Shown one piece after another: positions 10,681-22,496 of a DNA stretch of 64,000 bases; within the stretch, counting starts at the first letter, position 1, and the number at the start of each line of letters is the position of its first letter. Both the position numbers and the translations under genes were made by a program. Origin of the DNA: Arenicola marina (taxonomy: Eukaryota; Annelida; Polychaeta; Arenicolidae); assembly GCA_964019135.1 (NCBI GenBank), contig OZ025248.1, forward strand, positions 42,153,670 to 42,217,669, written 5' to 3'. Under the pieces are notes generated by a model that had not been told where the DNA came from, searched no databases, and saw only the letters and a program-made list of their open reading frames with translations.

Positions 10681-13029
10681 AGCAGCGCTAATTTGTTAAC
10701 TTGCGGAAAATGTTGCTTATATGAAAGGTAAAGACAGCACACAAGGATCAATCAATCAATCATGGCCCAAATACGATCACAATAATATAATACATTACAA
10801 GGAGATACGAATATATAACGATTTAAATACATGATCGCAAAATATTTGTGGGAATTTCATATATAGCAATGACTACAAACGGTGCCCTGTCAGTGTAAGT
10901 CAATAACCACGCAGCATTCTTGTGTTTGCGGCGTAAGACGACACCACGACTGGCTTGTCACAGGGGGCCAGAATAACGAGCTACGTTACAGGTCTGTGCT
11001 ATGTGCGAGGTGCCACAAGCCGATGGCGTGATTTGGGCCCTAAGTGCGCACTCTGGTGATCTATCTTCGCTACCAAACGGGGAAACTGCGTTTCTTTCAT
11101 TTAATTTGTTACCAGGTGTAGATTTCACGGCACACACATAAAAGAACTCGTGTGCGTTAGTAGAAGTAGTAAAGACAGGTCTAAATCTCTTGATTAAGAT
11201 TCTGCTTCGTTACTCATTCGGAGACGTGAAGGAAATTTTCAATCAGAGAACTTAGATTATTCTTCATATAGCGGCACACAGTGTCACTGCAGTCGCCCTT
11301 TGTTTCTGGCCAACCGAGAGGGAGTAATTTGTACAGATTATACTCACGCCGCGCTCCACAAGGGTGGGGCGTTTTACCGTAGTCCTGCACCGCCGCAACA
11401 GCACGGGATCAATGGCCCAAGCGCTAACCGGCATGCAAAGCAAATACTCCATTTTTAACAGCCCATCTCCCAAAATCCTTCCACAGTAAGATAAATTGTA
11501 CTTCAATCCTTCAATTTACTTTATAAACAACGTGCGTTCAGAAAGGGCGGACGTACGACTGTTTAGATAATATGCAACCCACAAACTTATTCGACATATA
11601 CCATGCTTATTTGTATGGGTCTGGAAGGGGGGGTTCAGTGTCAGTGTACGGATACGCAAAACAATCTTTAGCTCATATTACTCACCTGTGGTTACACGTT
11701 TACATTCTTTGGGGCCATATTCATAAGCCACACGTTACTTGTACGAAAAGTGTCTTTCCGTCGTAATCTCCACATATGTAGTGGAGATCATTATCAACGA
11801 AGTTTACCTAATAGAGTTTAGACAATTTCCTAATTCAGAAAATGCAACTTCTGGTTAAATATGTAGCTTTTTTGGACCAGTGGAACGCTCGACAAATGTT
11901 CTACTTAGCGTCAAGTAGATTGGCGTAAGCTAGGTATGGTTTATGAATACCAAACCAGAATTAAAATGCGGAAATAGTAGGGGGTATAATAGATTGGATT
12001 TCAGTTTCAGCTCTTTGTTACCTGCCTGTGTTGACCTATATTAAACACACGAATGCGTGCCTGTCCCTCTCCCTTGGCAGACCTGCCCCGTATACGTATA
12101 CGTATGAGGATGTTTTGATACCCTGCCCATTCCCCATCCCTTCCACGCCGCCCTCCCTCTCTGACCAGTTACAGGCCATTAATACACTCCTCCACCTCCA
12201 CCCCCTACCCCCCCCCCCCCTCGCCCCACTTCCAACATGACCATGGCGGGCGCTATCAACCTTCCCAGAATTCCCCAACCCGCATGCCACATTTGAGTGG
12301 TTAATGCGCTAACCCCTGGCGCCGAGGAAGCTGGACCTCTCTCACCCCCCTTCCTCCCTATTCCTCAGAGCGTGTCACTTCTACATAATGCCCCGCCTCC
12401 CTCCTCTACCCATTTTTCACCAGAACCGCCCCCAGCTTCTACCCCCACACCCCCACCTCGCGGAGCCAAACTGTCGAGTCCACTTAGTCAGCTCCCCCCC
12501 AACCCACAATCCCCCAGACAGATAGAAGGTCCCCGACCCTCTGCCACAGGAGCCATCCTGGCTACGCGTTGTCTGCGTTGTTGTCTGCACGATGGCGGAT
12601 TTTGAAACGTAATTCATCGGCATTTATGACCTTGCGTAGTGAGGTCAAGGTTGTGGTCGAAGTCAAAGGGATGTGGCCGTTAAAGGTCAGGCTCATGACG
12701 ATCAAGCCATATATAATTACCAACTCGGTAATTCATGCGTTTTGCAGATGCAGTAAGCTCTCCGGGGGGGGGGGGGGGGTGAAACTGTGCGTTATAGAAC
12801 GGTTTGCCAAAAAAATATCCCTTCTGACCGGATTTTGGCGGTGAAAAAGGGGGGCTTCACCGCGGACCCCCCCCCCCCAAACCGAGCAATGTATTATGTA
12901 CCCACCCCCTGGAGTAAGCTCTAAACTACTGTCCGTATCGAACACATTCACTTTGTCTCATTTTCTCGTATTGTTGATAGGTTGATGCGGGCGCCATGGT
13001 GACTGCACACTTCATCATACACTTCATCG
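10681..13029. other. No gene seen; C/G-rich low complexity at 12,130-12,890
   Basis: Several pyrimidine-rich tracts at 12,130-12,500 generate proline-rich open frames that I do not accept as coding. A G-run (12,763-12,779) and a C-run (12,870-12,881) face each other across about 90 bp, each joined to TGAA or TTCA, and could be worn ends of an inserted element. Nothing else is recognised. Confidence 0.5.
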
Positions 13030-13175
13030 GCCCCGGCCCCCCCTTTTAGGGCCGAAATTTATATAATTTATACCATTTAACGTATGAAAAACAAAACCGG
13101 CCCTCCCTATCCAGCATTTCTGGATCCGACCCTGAAACCGGCCCCACCTATTCAGATTTTCTGGATCCGCCCCTA
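13030..13175 (-). mobile_element. Interspersed repeat with GGATCC-rich ends, inverted relative to 4,628-4,771
   Basis: Read on the minus strand it begins AGGGGCGGATCCAGAAAATC, repeats a CAGGGTCGGATCC sub-unit, and ends in TTAAATGGTATAAATT followed by CGGCCC. This is the same order as at 4,628. It is a short non-coding member of a dispersed family; the superfamily is uncertain. Confidence 0.5.
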
Positions 13176-15489
13176 GCATCCACCCCGATACAACAGCCCC
13201 GACACCTCTCCCCGCATCACTAAGATCAACAATATTTCACTATTACGGGACCCACGTCATTTAATTTTTTTCAAACATCATTGCTGCAGGGTCACCTAAA
13301 CAAGCATTACCGTAATACAACAAAGAATGGCATAAACGTGTGGCCGCTATTAATGCCGCTTTATTAAATACCAAATATGATAATATGTATATTGAGTTAC
13401 AAAATAAAACAATATAAAAAGGGTTCATTGAACGTTAAACAGTAATATTTATAAATGGCTAGACATTAATGCAATTGAAATTCGAAAGGCATCGTCTACG
13501 CATCTCTGCATCGATCGTTCTCTGTATCGGAAGTGCACCCTGGTGTACATTCTGCCGAAACGATCACTTCCAGCCTACCACTTCCGCTGATAAACATGTC
13601 CTTTTCCATTTGTCACGTGGTCGCCAGGAACCACCGCTAGGGGCGCGCGCGACACATAAATCACCCCCCGCGAAGGCAATCTCAGGAATGATCTCTGCGA
13701 GTGACGGGAGAGCCGGCGGCCAGCGCTGGGAGCGGTCGGGCGGACTTGGAGTCTCGGGGCGGTTACACAGGCACAGAACTCAACAATCAGTCCAGTATTT
13801 TTCTCAATAGTGGTTTAAGCAAAAGATGAGTTTTGCTATGGACCTTTCCAGCCGGGGTGTTCGGTTTGTTAAGACAATTTTTAAAAATTTTCGTCTTATG
13901 TCGGTGTGTTCGGTGTTTCTGTCTGTCTGTCTGTGTGTCTGTCTGTTTGTAACGCAACGCATTATCTCATATCGACTTCAAAATTCACAAAAAGATGCGG
14001 AATGGCTATCGTCAGGCTAAGTTAGTAAAATGGGCAATGCAGGTCAAAGGTCAAGGTCACAGAACTTTTTTGAAATTCGCTTAACCATTGAAAGATAGGA
14101 CCAACAATCGGAAAAGCTCAAAATTATTTCTCGTATTGGGCCCATAGGTACCTTATATATCGTCTTACAATTTTGCAAATCGTCTGAATAGTTTTTCTGC
14201 AAAAAATTCCCAAAGTTTTACATGGGACCCTACAGGAGCATTTTGGCGGGAAATGGTCGCCTCAATTTCTCCATGAAGGGCATAAGTCAGACAAACAACA
14301 CTTTGCGTGCAACATGGCATTATTATTTGGGCGCGAAATGTTGCATGGGTCCAGGTCACGCATCTTTGTATTGTATTGAAAGTATTCTTCAGAGAGAGAC
14401 ACAAACGCGTTACTGACTTAGATTTTACCTCACGTTTATACTTTTCGAGTTATTGGATGATCAATTTTGACATTGCCGAAAATGCCAACAAATCCCTGTG
14501 ACTACATGAATGCAGGTAGATGACTCATATGTGGGGGATTATGTACCCATATCACTGGCATCATGTTTGCCAAATGGCATCGAAATCGAACCAGTAGTTT
14601 GGACGCTAACAAATAACACACTTTAACATAGCCAATCCCATTATAAAGCCTCGATACGCGAGATGACTGACGGCGTGGTAACCTTAAGGCCTATAACCCA
14701 GTCGATATTGCATGTACATAGTACATCTCGTTTTATTTTGAATGCATTGGCTATCTGCAAAAAGCCGTTTGGTTTTTGCGATCACCGCTAGTGCTGGAGA
14801 TACCGCGGTGCGGACCTTCGGTGCAGGCTCGCCTTGTGTGTCTCTTGTAATCCAACAATGGCTGATATGAGCTACGGAGTCCATGTAGTTGCCTGTTCTT
14901 TTTGTTGTCAAATACAGCATTACTCACCAAAGAAGGTGCGGTACGTGCTTTGACGCAGTATTGGTACTAATGGAAGTTGTATGTGCGCGTTATCTATAGC
15001 GACACGTCCCATTTTCCGTTGATAAAATGATGGACAAGACAAATTTCAGACTGAGCAGTTGCTTTATTGCAGTAATTTCCCGCAAATTCGGCGTCACAGA
15101 GACAGCGAACAGCGAAACAATCGATGTATACATTTTGCCTCCAGGGCAGGACGAACGACTAAAGTATCGCAAAATAATTTCTCCGACAGTTGTCTTATCA
15201 ATGGATTTATTCATGTCCAATGTTATCATCGCCCGCTTCCTCTCAAGGGATTGGTAACTATTAACCCTTAGGCGATGGGCAGTGGACTCAGTCTTGCGTC
15301 CCGTTCTTGCGGCGCCAAGAGGACCCAGATTAACCACGAGGGGCGCTTACTGAACCGAAATTGCCTCAGTGAGTCTCACATGACAAGGGCGATCTCGCTA
15401 AAGTACGAGAGCTCGTAAGGAATGGCGTGACCTGGGTATGCAGACCGCCCCTGGTGAACCAATATATCTATCTTACAAGCACAGCGAAA
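13176..15489. other. No gene seen
   Basis: A TCTG-type microsatellite sits at 13,918-13,946. Around 14,040-14,060 there is AAAGGTCAAGGTCAC, a nuclear-receptor-like half-site word that is common by chance in repeats. A pair of opposed open frames at 14,990-15,337 shows no known domain. Confidence 0.5.
13918..13946. repeat. TCTG microsatellite
   Basis: About seven TCTG units with one TGTG interruption. Confidence 0.85.
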
Positions 15490-16366
15490 AAGAAGCAAAA
15501 TAAAGTCCGGGAAATGTGTTTGCGTCGCTTGTAAAGCTGCAATGTATATTCACATCTACATCATGTGCCTGACAGTCCATTCTTGAAAAAGAACGTCACT
15601 TTTTAATGTTATAATACATATCCTTAAGCACCCTTTTGTCATGTCAACTTGTAAATTTGACTTTCTGTGTAAATAAATAAATTTTAAAATGTGTCATTCG
15701 ATGGTGTTGGGTGTGTAGTATAGATATCGCACCGAAAATAAATAAGCTGCGTAAATAATTTAAAGGCGGATTAGAAGCAGAAAAAATAATTTTCATCTGC
15801 TTTAGTAATTGCTGATCGACAAACATGCTCCATCCCGATCCCATACTTCCAGCTGCTCAGTGTCACATTTAATCCCCGGGAGTAAGTTAACATGTGCCCC
15901 GGCTATCATTAAGACACGTCGGCCCGGTCTTGGGACCAACAAGCCTGTTTTCACCCTGCGCCAGCCCGGGGGACCGTTCACTCACCAGGCTGTCAGAGAT
16001 GGGACACGTTTTATCCAGAATTGGTAAAAAACAAAACTCTACAATACGAGTAAGGGTGGTTGGACTAGATACATCCCACATCAGCGCCGTGATGGATGGG
16101 CCGCCGTTAGCATTCCCGTGATATCTTAGGGTCAATAACGGATGCGGATGTGGGGCAACCCCTGGTTGGGGCGCCCCCCTGTAAGGGCAACGCCCGCGGG
16201 TTGTCTCTCCTTCGTGGCAGCTCTCACATCTTCCTGTCTTCATTTCACTCTCAATTGATTATTGTTCATCATGGCGTGGGTCCGGCACCAGCAGGCCGAG
16301 TCGAGTCGCTGGTCGGCGAGAACGAGCCAAACGGAAGTGGGAGAGATCATCGGACCATAGGCACAC

Positions 16367-16793
16367 AGTTAACCGAAACGGGATAGGCCATAGACAAATC
16401 AACAGAAGTGAGAAAGGCCATAGACAAGCTATCGGAAGCGGGATAGGCCATAGACAAGTTAACGGAAGTGGCATAGGCCACAGACAAGTTAACGGAAGCG
16501 GGAGAGGCCATAGACAAGTTAACGGAAGCGGGAGAGGCTATGGACAAGCTAACGGAAGCGGGATAGACCATAGACAAGTTAACGGAAGCGGGAGAGGCTA
16601 TGGACAAGTTAACGGAAGCGGGATAGGCCATAGACAAGTTCACGGAAGCGGGAGAGGCCATAGACAAGTTAACGGAAGCGGGAGAGGCTATGGACAAGTT
16701 AACGGAAGCGGGATAGGCCATAGACAAGTTTACGGAAGCGGGAGAGGCCATAGACAAGTTAGCGGAAGCGGGAGATGCTAGGGACAAACGGAA
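16367..16793. repeat. 30-bp minisatellite, copy 0 (about 14 units)
   Basis: Units of exactly 30 bp around AAGCGGGAGAGGCCATAGAC, alternating AGAGGCC and ATAGGCC or AGAGGCTATGG forms. Thirty bases is ten codons, so the minus strand reads a ten-residue repeat of the form MASPASVNLS for 146 codons and the plus strand reads EAGEAIDKLT. Copies 1 and 2 hold only about three good units. Confidence 0.93.
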
Positions 16794-17317
16794 GAAGTAA
16801 GTAGTAAACTTAGGAGTCTATGATTATATTCAAGCCAGAAGTGACGCATACAGCAGGACCAGAGCGCGTGATCATCGCAAAAATATGTAGCTGCCATTCT
16901 CCAGTTCTTCTATGGAGACAATCGTTGCAAGACTTATATTAATTTTGTTTCGATATTTTCCATGAAACGCTATGATTATGGTTTACTGCGCAGCTTTGAA
17001 AGGCCGCAATTCACCCCCAAATCGCGCGGCCCTAATCTCTCGTGTCACACGTTACCATTGGGCCCTGGGCAAGCGCCTCTGCTGCAGCACTGCCTCCGTG
17101 CCGCATCTAGCGCCGAATTTTTGCCCAACTCTGTTATTGACATTGCACACCGGATTGCTTTGAAGTGGATAAATATAAAAAAAATAGAGAACATTGCGGC
17201 GACTTAATGTGCCAAGTGTCAGTAAATTTCAGTGTTATGCACAAAAGTGTCCGTTTGAGTTTTGGAATATTGTTTGTTCGATATAATATAAATTGTAAAC
17301 TATGCACAAATGCATTT

Positions 17318-17465
17318 AATATATCATATATTATTAGATATATCGCATATTATTAAATATATAAATATTAATAAATATATAACTATTAATAAAAATGTAT
17401 ATATTAATAAATATGTAAATATTAATAAATGTATAAATATTATTGAACATGTGAATATTTGTATA
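17318..17465. repeat. AT-rich ~18-bp minisatellite, copy 0
   Basis: Short array of ATAAATATTAATAAAT-type units, shorter than in copies 1 and 2. Confidence 0.85.
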
Positions 17466-17645
17466 CACATAAATTTAAGAATATTATTAAAAATATACAT
17501 AATATTCAATTCTATGCACTTTATTTTATTTTATTTTATCAAATTACCCAAAAAATATAAAACTTAGGCCACAATTTCATATTTCAATAATTCACTTTAA
17601 AGCAATATGTTCTGTAATTGTTATATTACCAATCTCTCCTCCAAT

Positions 17646-18135
17646 TGGATGAATAAATGACCTATGCACGAGATGAGGTGTCATGACTTACATCACCCAT
17701 CGTATCGCAGTTCATCGTTTCGCGTCACACTGACACTTATCGTTTGCTAAATTGGCAATTATCTTGTCGTCTCTGCGAAATGCCACAAACCAAGAAAGTA
17801 AAAACAAAACAACATCAAAGTAAAAGAAAATGATAGAAACATGAAAAGCCACCAACGGTTGGGCTCCGGACGAAGAGAGGTCAAGTCCGGAAGCTTGACA
17901 TTTCCCGATTCTTCGCATGACCAATTTCAATCAGCCGGTCTGAAGCTTTCATCGAGGGATAACCTTATTGACATTAGTGGCTTGACTTCAAGTTGCATGG
18001 CAACAGTCTTATGTTGAGATGCTGATTCAGATGCAGGTTTTGTCGCTGTTTGAGGTGCTCGAGTACTGTCTGCGTGTTTTTTAATGGTGTGCCACCTAAG
18101 AATGCCAAAGTGGCGGCCTGATCACTGCCCACCCA
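17646..18135. other. Copy 0 / copy 1 junction, unique DNA
   Basis: About 490 bp with no counterpart in the rest of the tandem array. In the other copies this place is occupied by some 3.3 kb (32,510-34,448 plus 39,708-41,065 equivalents). It therefore replaces, or marks, the edge of the duplicated region. No gene seen. Confidence 0.7.
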
Positions 18136-18854
18136 ACCCTATGATATCGCAATTTTCAAACGCCCCAGTTCGCGGTTTCAAGTCATATGTCTAACCAAAA
18201 CACGTTGCCCAGCGCTTATTGATGTGTTCATGGTTGGATTCATTCATCTTGACCAATGAGATGACATACGGACACCTCGTGACACCCCGGGGGCGTTTTC
18301 ACATAAGCACATGGTGTAGGCCCTATAGCACAACTCGCTTCATGCACTGACCGTCTCAGTAAGTCCCAATGTATTTATCGTCTTGATCAGTTTTATTCTG
18401 AGAAATATCTTTGCGTTTTACGGATACTTAAACTGTTCTGTTTAATGGAGTATATCAACCAAACAGATATCATGATCAACGGGTATGTTCAGATGAGATT
18501 AATGTTTGTGCACACCACTTTAAAACGAGGATGACGATTCGTGTGTATGCACTTTTAAGAAGTATTAAAGATGAAGCACGAAATTAACTTAGTGTCTGTT
18601 CCGTTGAAACATATGCCTTTTTCGCCATGGCCCTTCGACCCCTTGCCGTCCGCATGTTACTACGCGCGTTCAGGTCGGGCATGTTGTCGATGTTTATAAA
18701 AGCCATAATGACTAAATGTGTTCCGTCAATGTCAGACTGCCGTCAGCGTTAGCTTGTCTGAACTGACGTATTTTGGCATAAATTTCTTATGCACGGTTTG
18801 AAAAGTTTGCCTATTACTTAAAAGTCGTGTTCTTGAATAGGTCTACCGCATAGA
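18136..18854. other. Unit segment S2 in copy 1 (no gene)
   Basis: Matches 41,066-41,660 and 56,931-57,525. Copy 1 has about 130 bp extra at 18,453-18,590. An open frame of 73 codons shared by copies 2 and 3 is shifted here, which argues against coding. Confidence 0.75.
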
Positions 18855-19425
18855 ACATCTACAGGTTAAATGTAAATGCTAAAATTAAGTGTAGCATTTA
18901 AAGGTTAATTGGAATATTTAAATGTTAATTTGAACATTGAAAGGTAAATTGGAACATTTAAAAATTAAGTGAAACATTTGAAGGTTAACTGGACCATTCA
19001 ACGTTTAAATGGAACATTTAAAAGTTAAACGGAACATTTAAAGGTTAAGTTGAACATTTAAAGGTTAAACGGAACATTTAAAGGTTAAATTAAACATTTA
19101 AAGGTTAAATGGAACATTTAACGGTTAAATGGAACAGTTAACTGTTAAATGAAGCATTTAACGTTTAAATAAAGCACTTAAAGATTTAATGAAACATTTA
19201 AAGGTTAAATGACATTTAAAGGTTAAATGCAACATTTATAGGGTTAAATGCAACATTTAAAGGTTAAGTATTACAATGAGAGGGCAAAGATAACATTGAA
19301 AGGTTAAGTAGAACATTGAACTGTTATGTGGAACATTTAAAGGTTTAATGGAACATTTAAAGGTTTAGTGGAACATTTAAAGGTTTAATGGAACATTTAA
19401 AGGTTTAATGGAACATTTAAAGATG
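18855..19425. repeat. 20-bp hairpin minisatellite, copy 1 (about 28 units)
   Basis: Units of about 20 bp, GGTTAAATGGAACATTTAAA with variants. Every joint between units reads CATTTAA-AGG-TTAAATG, a perfect 7-bp dyad with a 3-base loop, so the array is a string of potential small hairpins. Confidence 0.93.
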
Positions 19426-19634
19426 TACGCCAAATGTGACCCTAATGTGGGCCAGATGTAGGCTAGAAATAACTCCTTACAAATATAAACAAGACAGTCG
19501 TAAGCTGAGGTACTGACAGAAGTGACGTCATCTTTGACGCAGACGTCTGTGGTGCCATTTATGCGCCGAAACTATGGTACAGGCGATGACGTGCAGAAAC
19601 ACATATACTATAATAATCTACTCTTGCCTCATGC

Positions 19635-19860
19635 TGGCTACATGAGGCCTTCAGTGGGCAGATTGGGTTAGACAACTCCTTCAATGAACAATTTGGGCTA
19701 ACTAGCGCGTTAAACGGGCAAATTGAAATAATTGTGGCCTTCAGCGGCTAATGTGGGCTAAACGTGACGTTCAATCGGCAATTTGGGCTTAATAACGCCT
19801 TCAACGGGCAATGTACGCACTTCGGACTTTCATGAAGGGCAAATTAGGCGCTGCAGGCAC
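19635..19860. repeat. Degenerate ~40-bp repeats
   Basis: Five or six poorly matching units around CCTTCAACGGGCAATTTGGG followed by CTAA, inside the private block of copy 1. Confidence 0.6.
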
Positions 19861-20586
19861 TATAATGAACCATGTGCGCACTGTATAAACCGATAACATA
19901 ACTGTTTAGGTAAAACCGTGCTTTTACTACCGTCATCACCTGGAACCGGGAGTAAGATTGGAACGTATTGTGGTTATTATTCAGATGGCCATTCCACAAC
20001 TCTTAATAAATGGAAGTCGATGTCTGAAGGCGTTCCAGTCCAAATTTTCCACTGATTGGGCTCGCTGAAAGCGCAATTTAGCCTAAATTGGACCCATAGG
20101 AAGTGGATGCTGGATGAGCACAATCTATCGGCTGCTGTTTAACGCGGGCTGTTTTCCAGAGAGAGGGTGCCATTTCGAGTGAATACGCTTAAATCTCGAC
20201 TTTTTCCGTGTGCTTGGTCACGCCCTAATCCCTGTTCATCCATCCCAGGTTCATCATTGCTAAATTACGGAGCCCTCTGGCGCCAAAACTAAGCAAGCTA
20301 GTATAAAGGCAGACTCATCAAAGGGGTACACTTCTTGCGAGCGCTCTAGCCGCCAACTAAGTGTCTTAGAGCAATTCTGTAGCGATTTAACATAAAACAA
20401 CCTTACATGTGCCTCTCGCTTCATGCTAAATCTGGGCTCACTGGCTCAAATATCAACCGAGTTTTGGCCCTTTGAAGTTCAATATGCCACTTAACGCGAG
20501 GTGGACGTCCCATCGATGCCGTTCGGCACCCATGACGTCACTGACGCTTACCAAATGAAACAAATTGGCTTCTAATGCTTCATGTT

Positions 20587-20864
20587 GCCTACTTATGATT
20601 GGTTGGTTATTCAGGACGCTTTAACCACTTTTGGTCATATCGCGTCAATGGAAGAAGGAAAGGAAAATGGAGCCATGTCCCCGTGGGTAACACCTTACTC
20701 TTTACAAAGAAAGACATGAGATCTTTATCGTGCAAACACACAGACATGGCCACAGTAGGGCTCGAACCACCGACCCACGTGCCGTTAGGCTCTCAGGTGA
20801 CCAGAGCACTCAATGCGAGCGCTCTAGCCCAGTGAGCTGTCGCGCCGGCCCCGCCTACTTATGA
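20587..20864 (-). mobile_element. tRNA-derived SINE with 12-bp target-site duplications
   Basis: Read on the minus strand, a tRNA-like head begins at 20,852. It has an A-box-like TAGCGCC/AGCTCACTGGG region, then a perfect B box GGTTCGAGCCC (plus-strand 20,758-20,768), followed by a non-tRNA body and a 3' end AATAACCAACCAATC. GCCTACTTATGA flanks it exactly (20,587-20,598 and 20,853-20,864). The body matches the SINE at 30,036-30,243 but is clearly diverged from it. Such SINEs are transcribed by Pol III and moved by a partner LINE. Confidence 0.88.
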
Positions 20865-21893
20865 AATTATAGTGATATTACCAAGCGGCTAAATAGGTGA
20901 AAATTAAACGATTTCACAATTTGGTCGGGTAACGTAAACTTGGACGTCATTTTTGACGCACACGTTTCGGTATCGCAAAACAAGTTACGCACGGCAGCAT
21001 TTGTCCCTTGATATAAGTTATAACGTCAAATAAACCGGAAGTCGATATGGCGTATAATAGCCAAGTAATGGTCTTTGTGAAACTGTTAACATGCCCTACA
21101 ACTCAAAACGTTGACCACCCCGACGGTAGAAGCATCAGCGATTCAGATATGACGACGTAATTGCCAACAAATGCTATACTTCATCATTAGGGATACATGA
21201 AATACGAGCCGACGTACAAAGAACAATGCGGTCGGAAGAAAGACAATAATGCTTTTCTGTCACCAGTTATCTGGAGATTTATGTTCCCTGTCATCAGCCG
21301 CAAAGATCTCAGCTCTATCTTCTTTTTCCGATTTTTGACGAATTTTCAAATTTGGACAAAATCTCTACACTTTATCATTGGGTAAATGTTCCGTTGCCAT
21401 TGGAAACATAATTGTGATTTGCGTTTGCCATGTTCTTGCCCGAGATCTCTTGTACTAGTCAACATCTTCCACCTTGGAGAATTAAATTGAAATCACCGAA
21501 TCGGAAGTACGTCAAATTAAACGAAGTTTTATTATATCCATATAATATATAACAAGGGTCCCATGTTAAACGTTTTCGACTATACACTAAAAAGCAATTG
21601 ATCTATGTCACCATGTTTGCAGTTGGTGGCTCAGCTCACTACTGTATATCTACGACTGCCAGCATAGAGTGATGACTTGAATAAGACGCCCGGGAGAGCC
21701 CTTGCTAGCACCAAAATCTTTCACCATTGGCCAAATTTCAGAAAATTCCCGTGACGTCATTTCTTATTCGAATTATATATGGTAAGCACTGTATCTACCG
21801 CGTATCATGGTTAACTAAAAACAATTTTTTTTGACAAATTTACAAACCGAATATAGCAGTATACTGACGGAAGTTTTCAACTTCTGTCAGTAA

Positions 21894-22496
21894 TAAAGGA
21901 ACAATTGTCACTGTAGTCCAGGCCAAAAGTAAGGCGCCAAGCATAAGGCGCATAAGATCTAATAATCACGGCAGGCTCCACATGAACATGTTTCAGATGT
22001 TGAAGTCTTTCATGGTTGCGACAGAAAGAGCTCTGAAATAGACATATTCCTGGCATCGTGTAATTTCCACTTTGTCTACAAGATTTCCTAGAGTTCTAGA
22101 GAGAGGCAGGAAGACAATGAAATCAAATCAAACACGGGTTTCGTTGTTAGCCGAGGATGTGAGCTGGGTGCTACTGGGGACGACCAGCAGGAAATGGAAG
22201 AGATTACAGCCTCCATTATACCGGAATATATGACATACCATGCAGGGGAATGGGGTATTAGCCGACCGTCGTGATCAAGGATTTCCATTAAGTGTGAACT
22301 GGGAATTTTCAGATTGAATAACCGTGAATAAAGAATATTGAATAATCGGGAAATGGTTAATTTAGTACCATGTAGCCGCCCTTCCATTGTAAGTGGGGAG
22401 TTCTTCCTTTAATTCATGATGATCTGGGAATAAAGAAATTAATTCTTCATTCTTCGTGATCTGGGAACATGATCCCCTTTGCCCCCCCCCCCCACA
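21894..22496. other. Unit segment S3 in copy 1 (no gene)
   Basis: The first 350 bp match 44,237-44,590 and 60,573-60,810; the rest (22,240-22,490) differs from copies 2 and 3. A minus-strand open frame of 99 codons lies across the boundary and is not conserved. Confidence 0.65.

Larger units (their letters stand above)
15490..17645 (+). repeat. Segmental duplication, copy 0 (partial, diverged)
   Basis: From about 15,490 the sequence matches 30,470-32,510 of copy 1 and 51,540-53,590 of copy 2 in the same order: unique DNA, 30-bp minisatellite, unique DNA, AT-rich 18-bp minisatellite, unique DNA. It is clearly more diverged than copies 1-3 are from one another. It also has a private insert of about 30 bp near 15,890-15,920. 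The match stops near 17,645. Confidence 0.9.
19493..21893. mobile_element. Copy-1-specific 2.4-kb block with short terminal inverted repeats
   Basis: Copies 2 and 3 run straight from ATATAAACAA to AGGAACAA, while copy 1 holds 2.4 kb between these words. Near its ends TACTGACAGAAGT (19,511-19,523) faces its complement ACTTCTGTCAGTA (21,880-21,892), compatible with a non-autonomous DNA transposon with TA targets. The right end is itself a hairpin (21,862-21,892, one mismatch). However, 18 bp outside the left repeat are also private to copy 1, so a deletion in the ancestor of copies 2 and 3 remains possible. No transposase is present. Confidence 0.5.

Noticed and set aside
12292-12345. GAGTGGTTAATGCGCTAAC, like a tRNA D arm
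   Set aside because: No matching B box or acceptor stem downstream; the following DNA is C-rich low complexity.
12028-12605. Proline-rich frames
   Set aside because: Pyrimidine tracts with no conserved motif, open on both strands.
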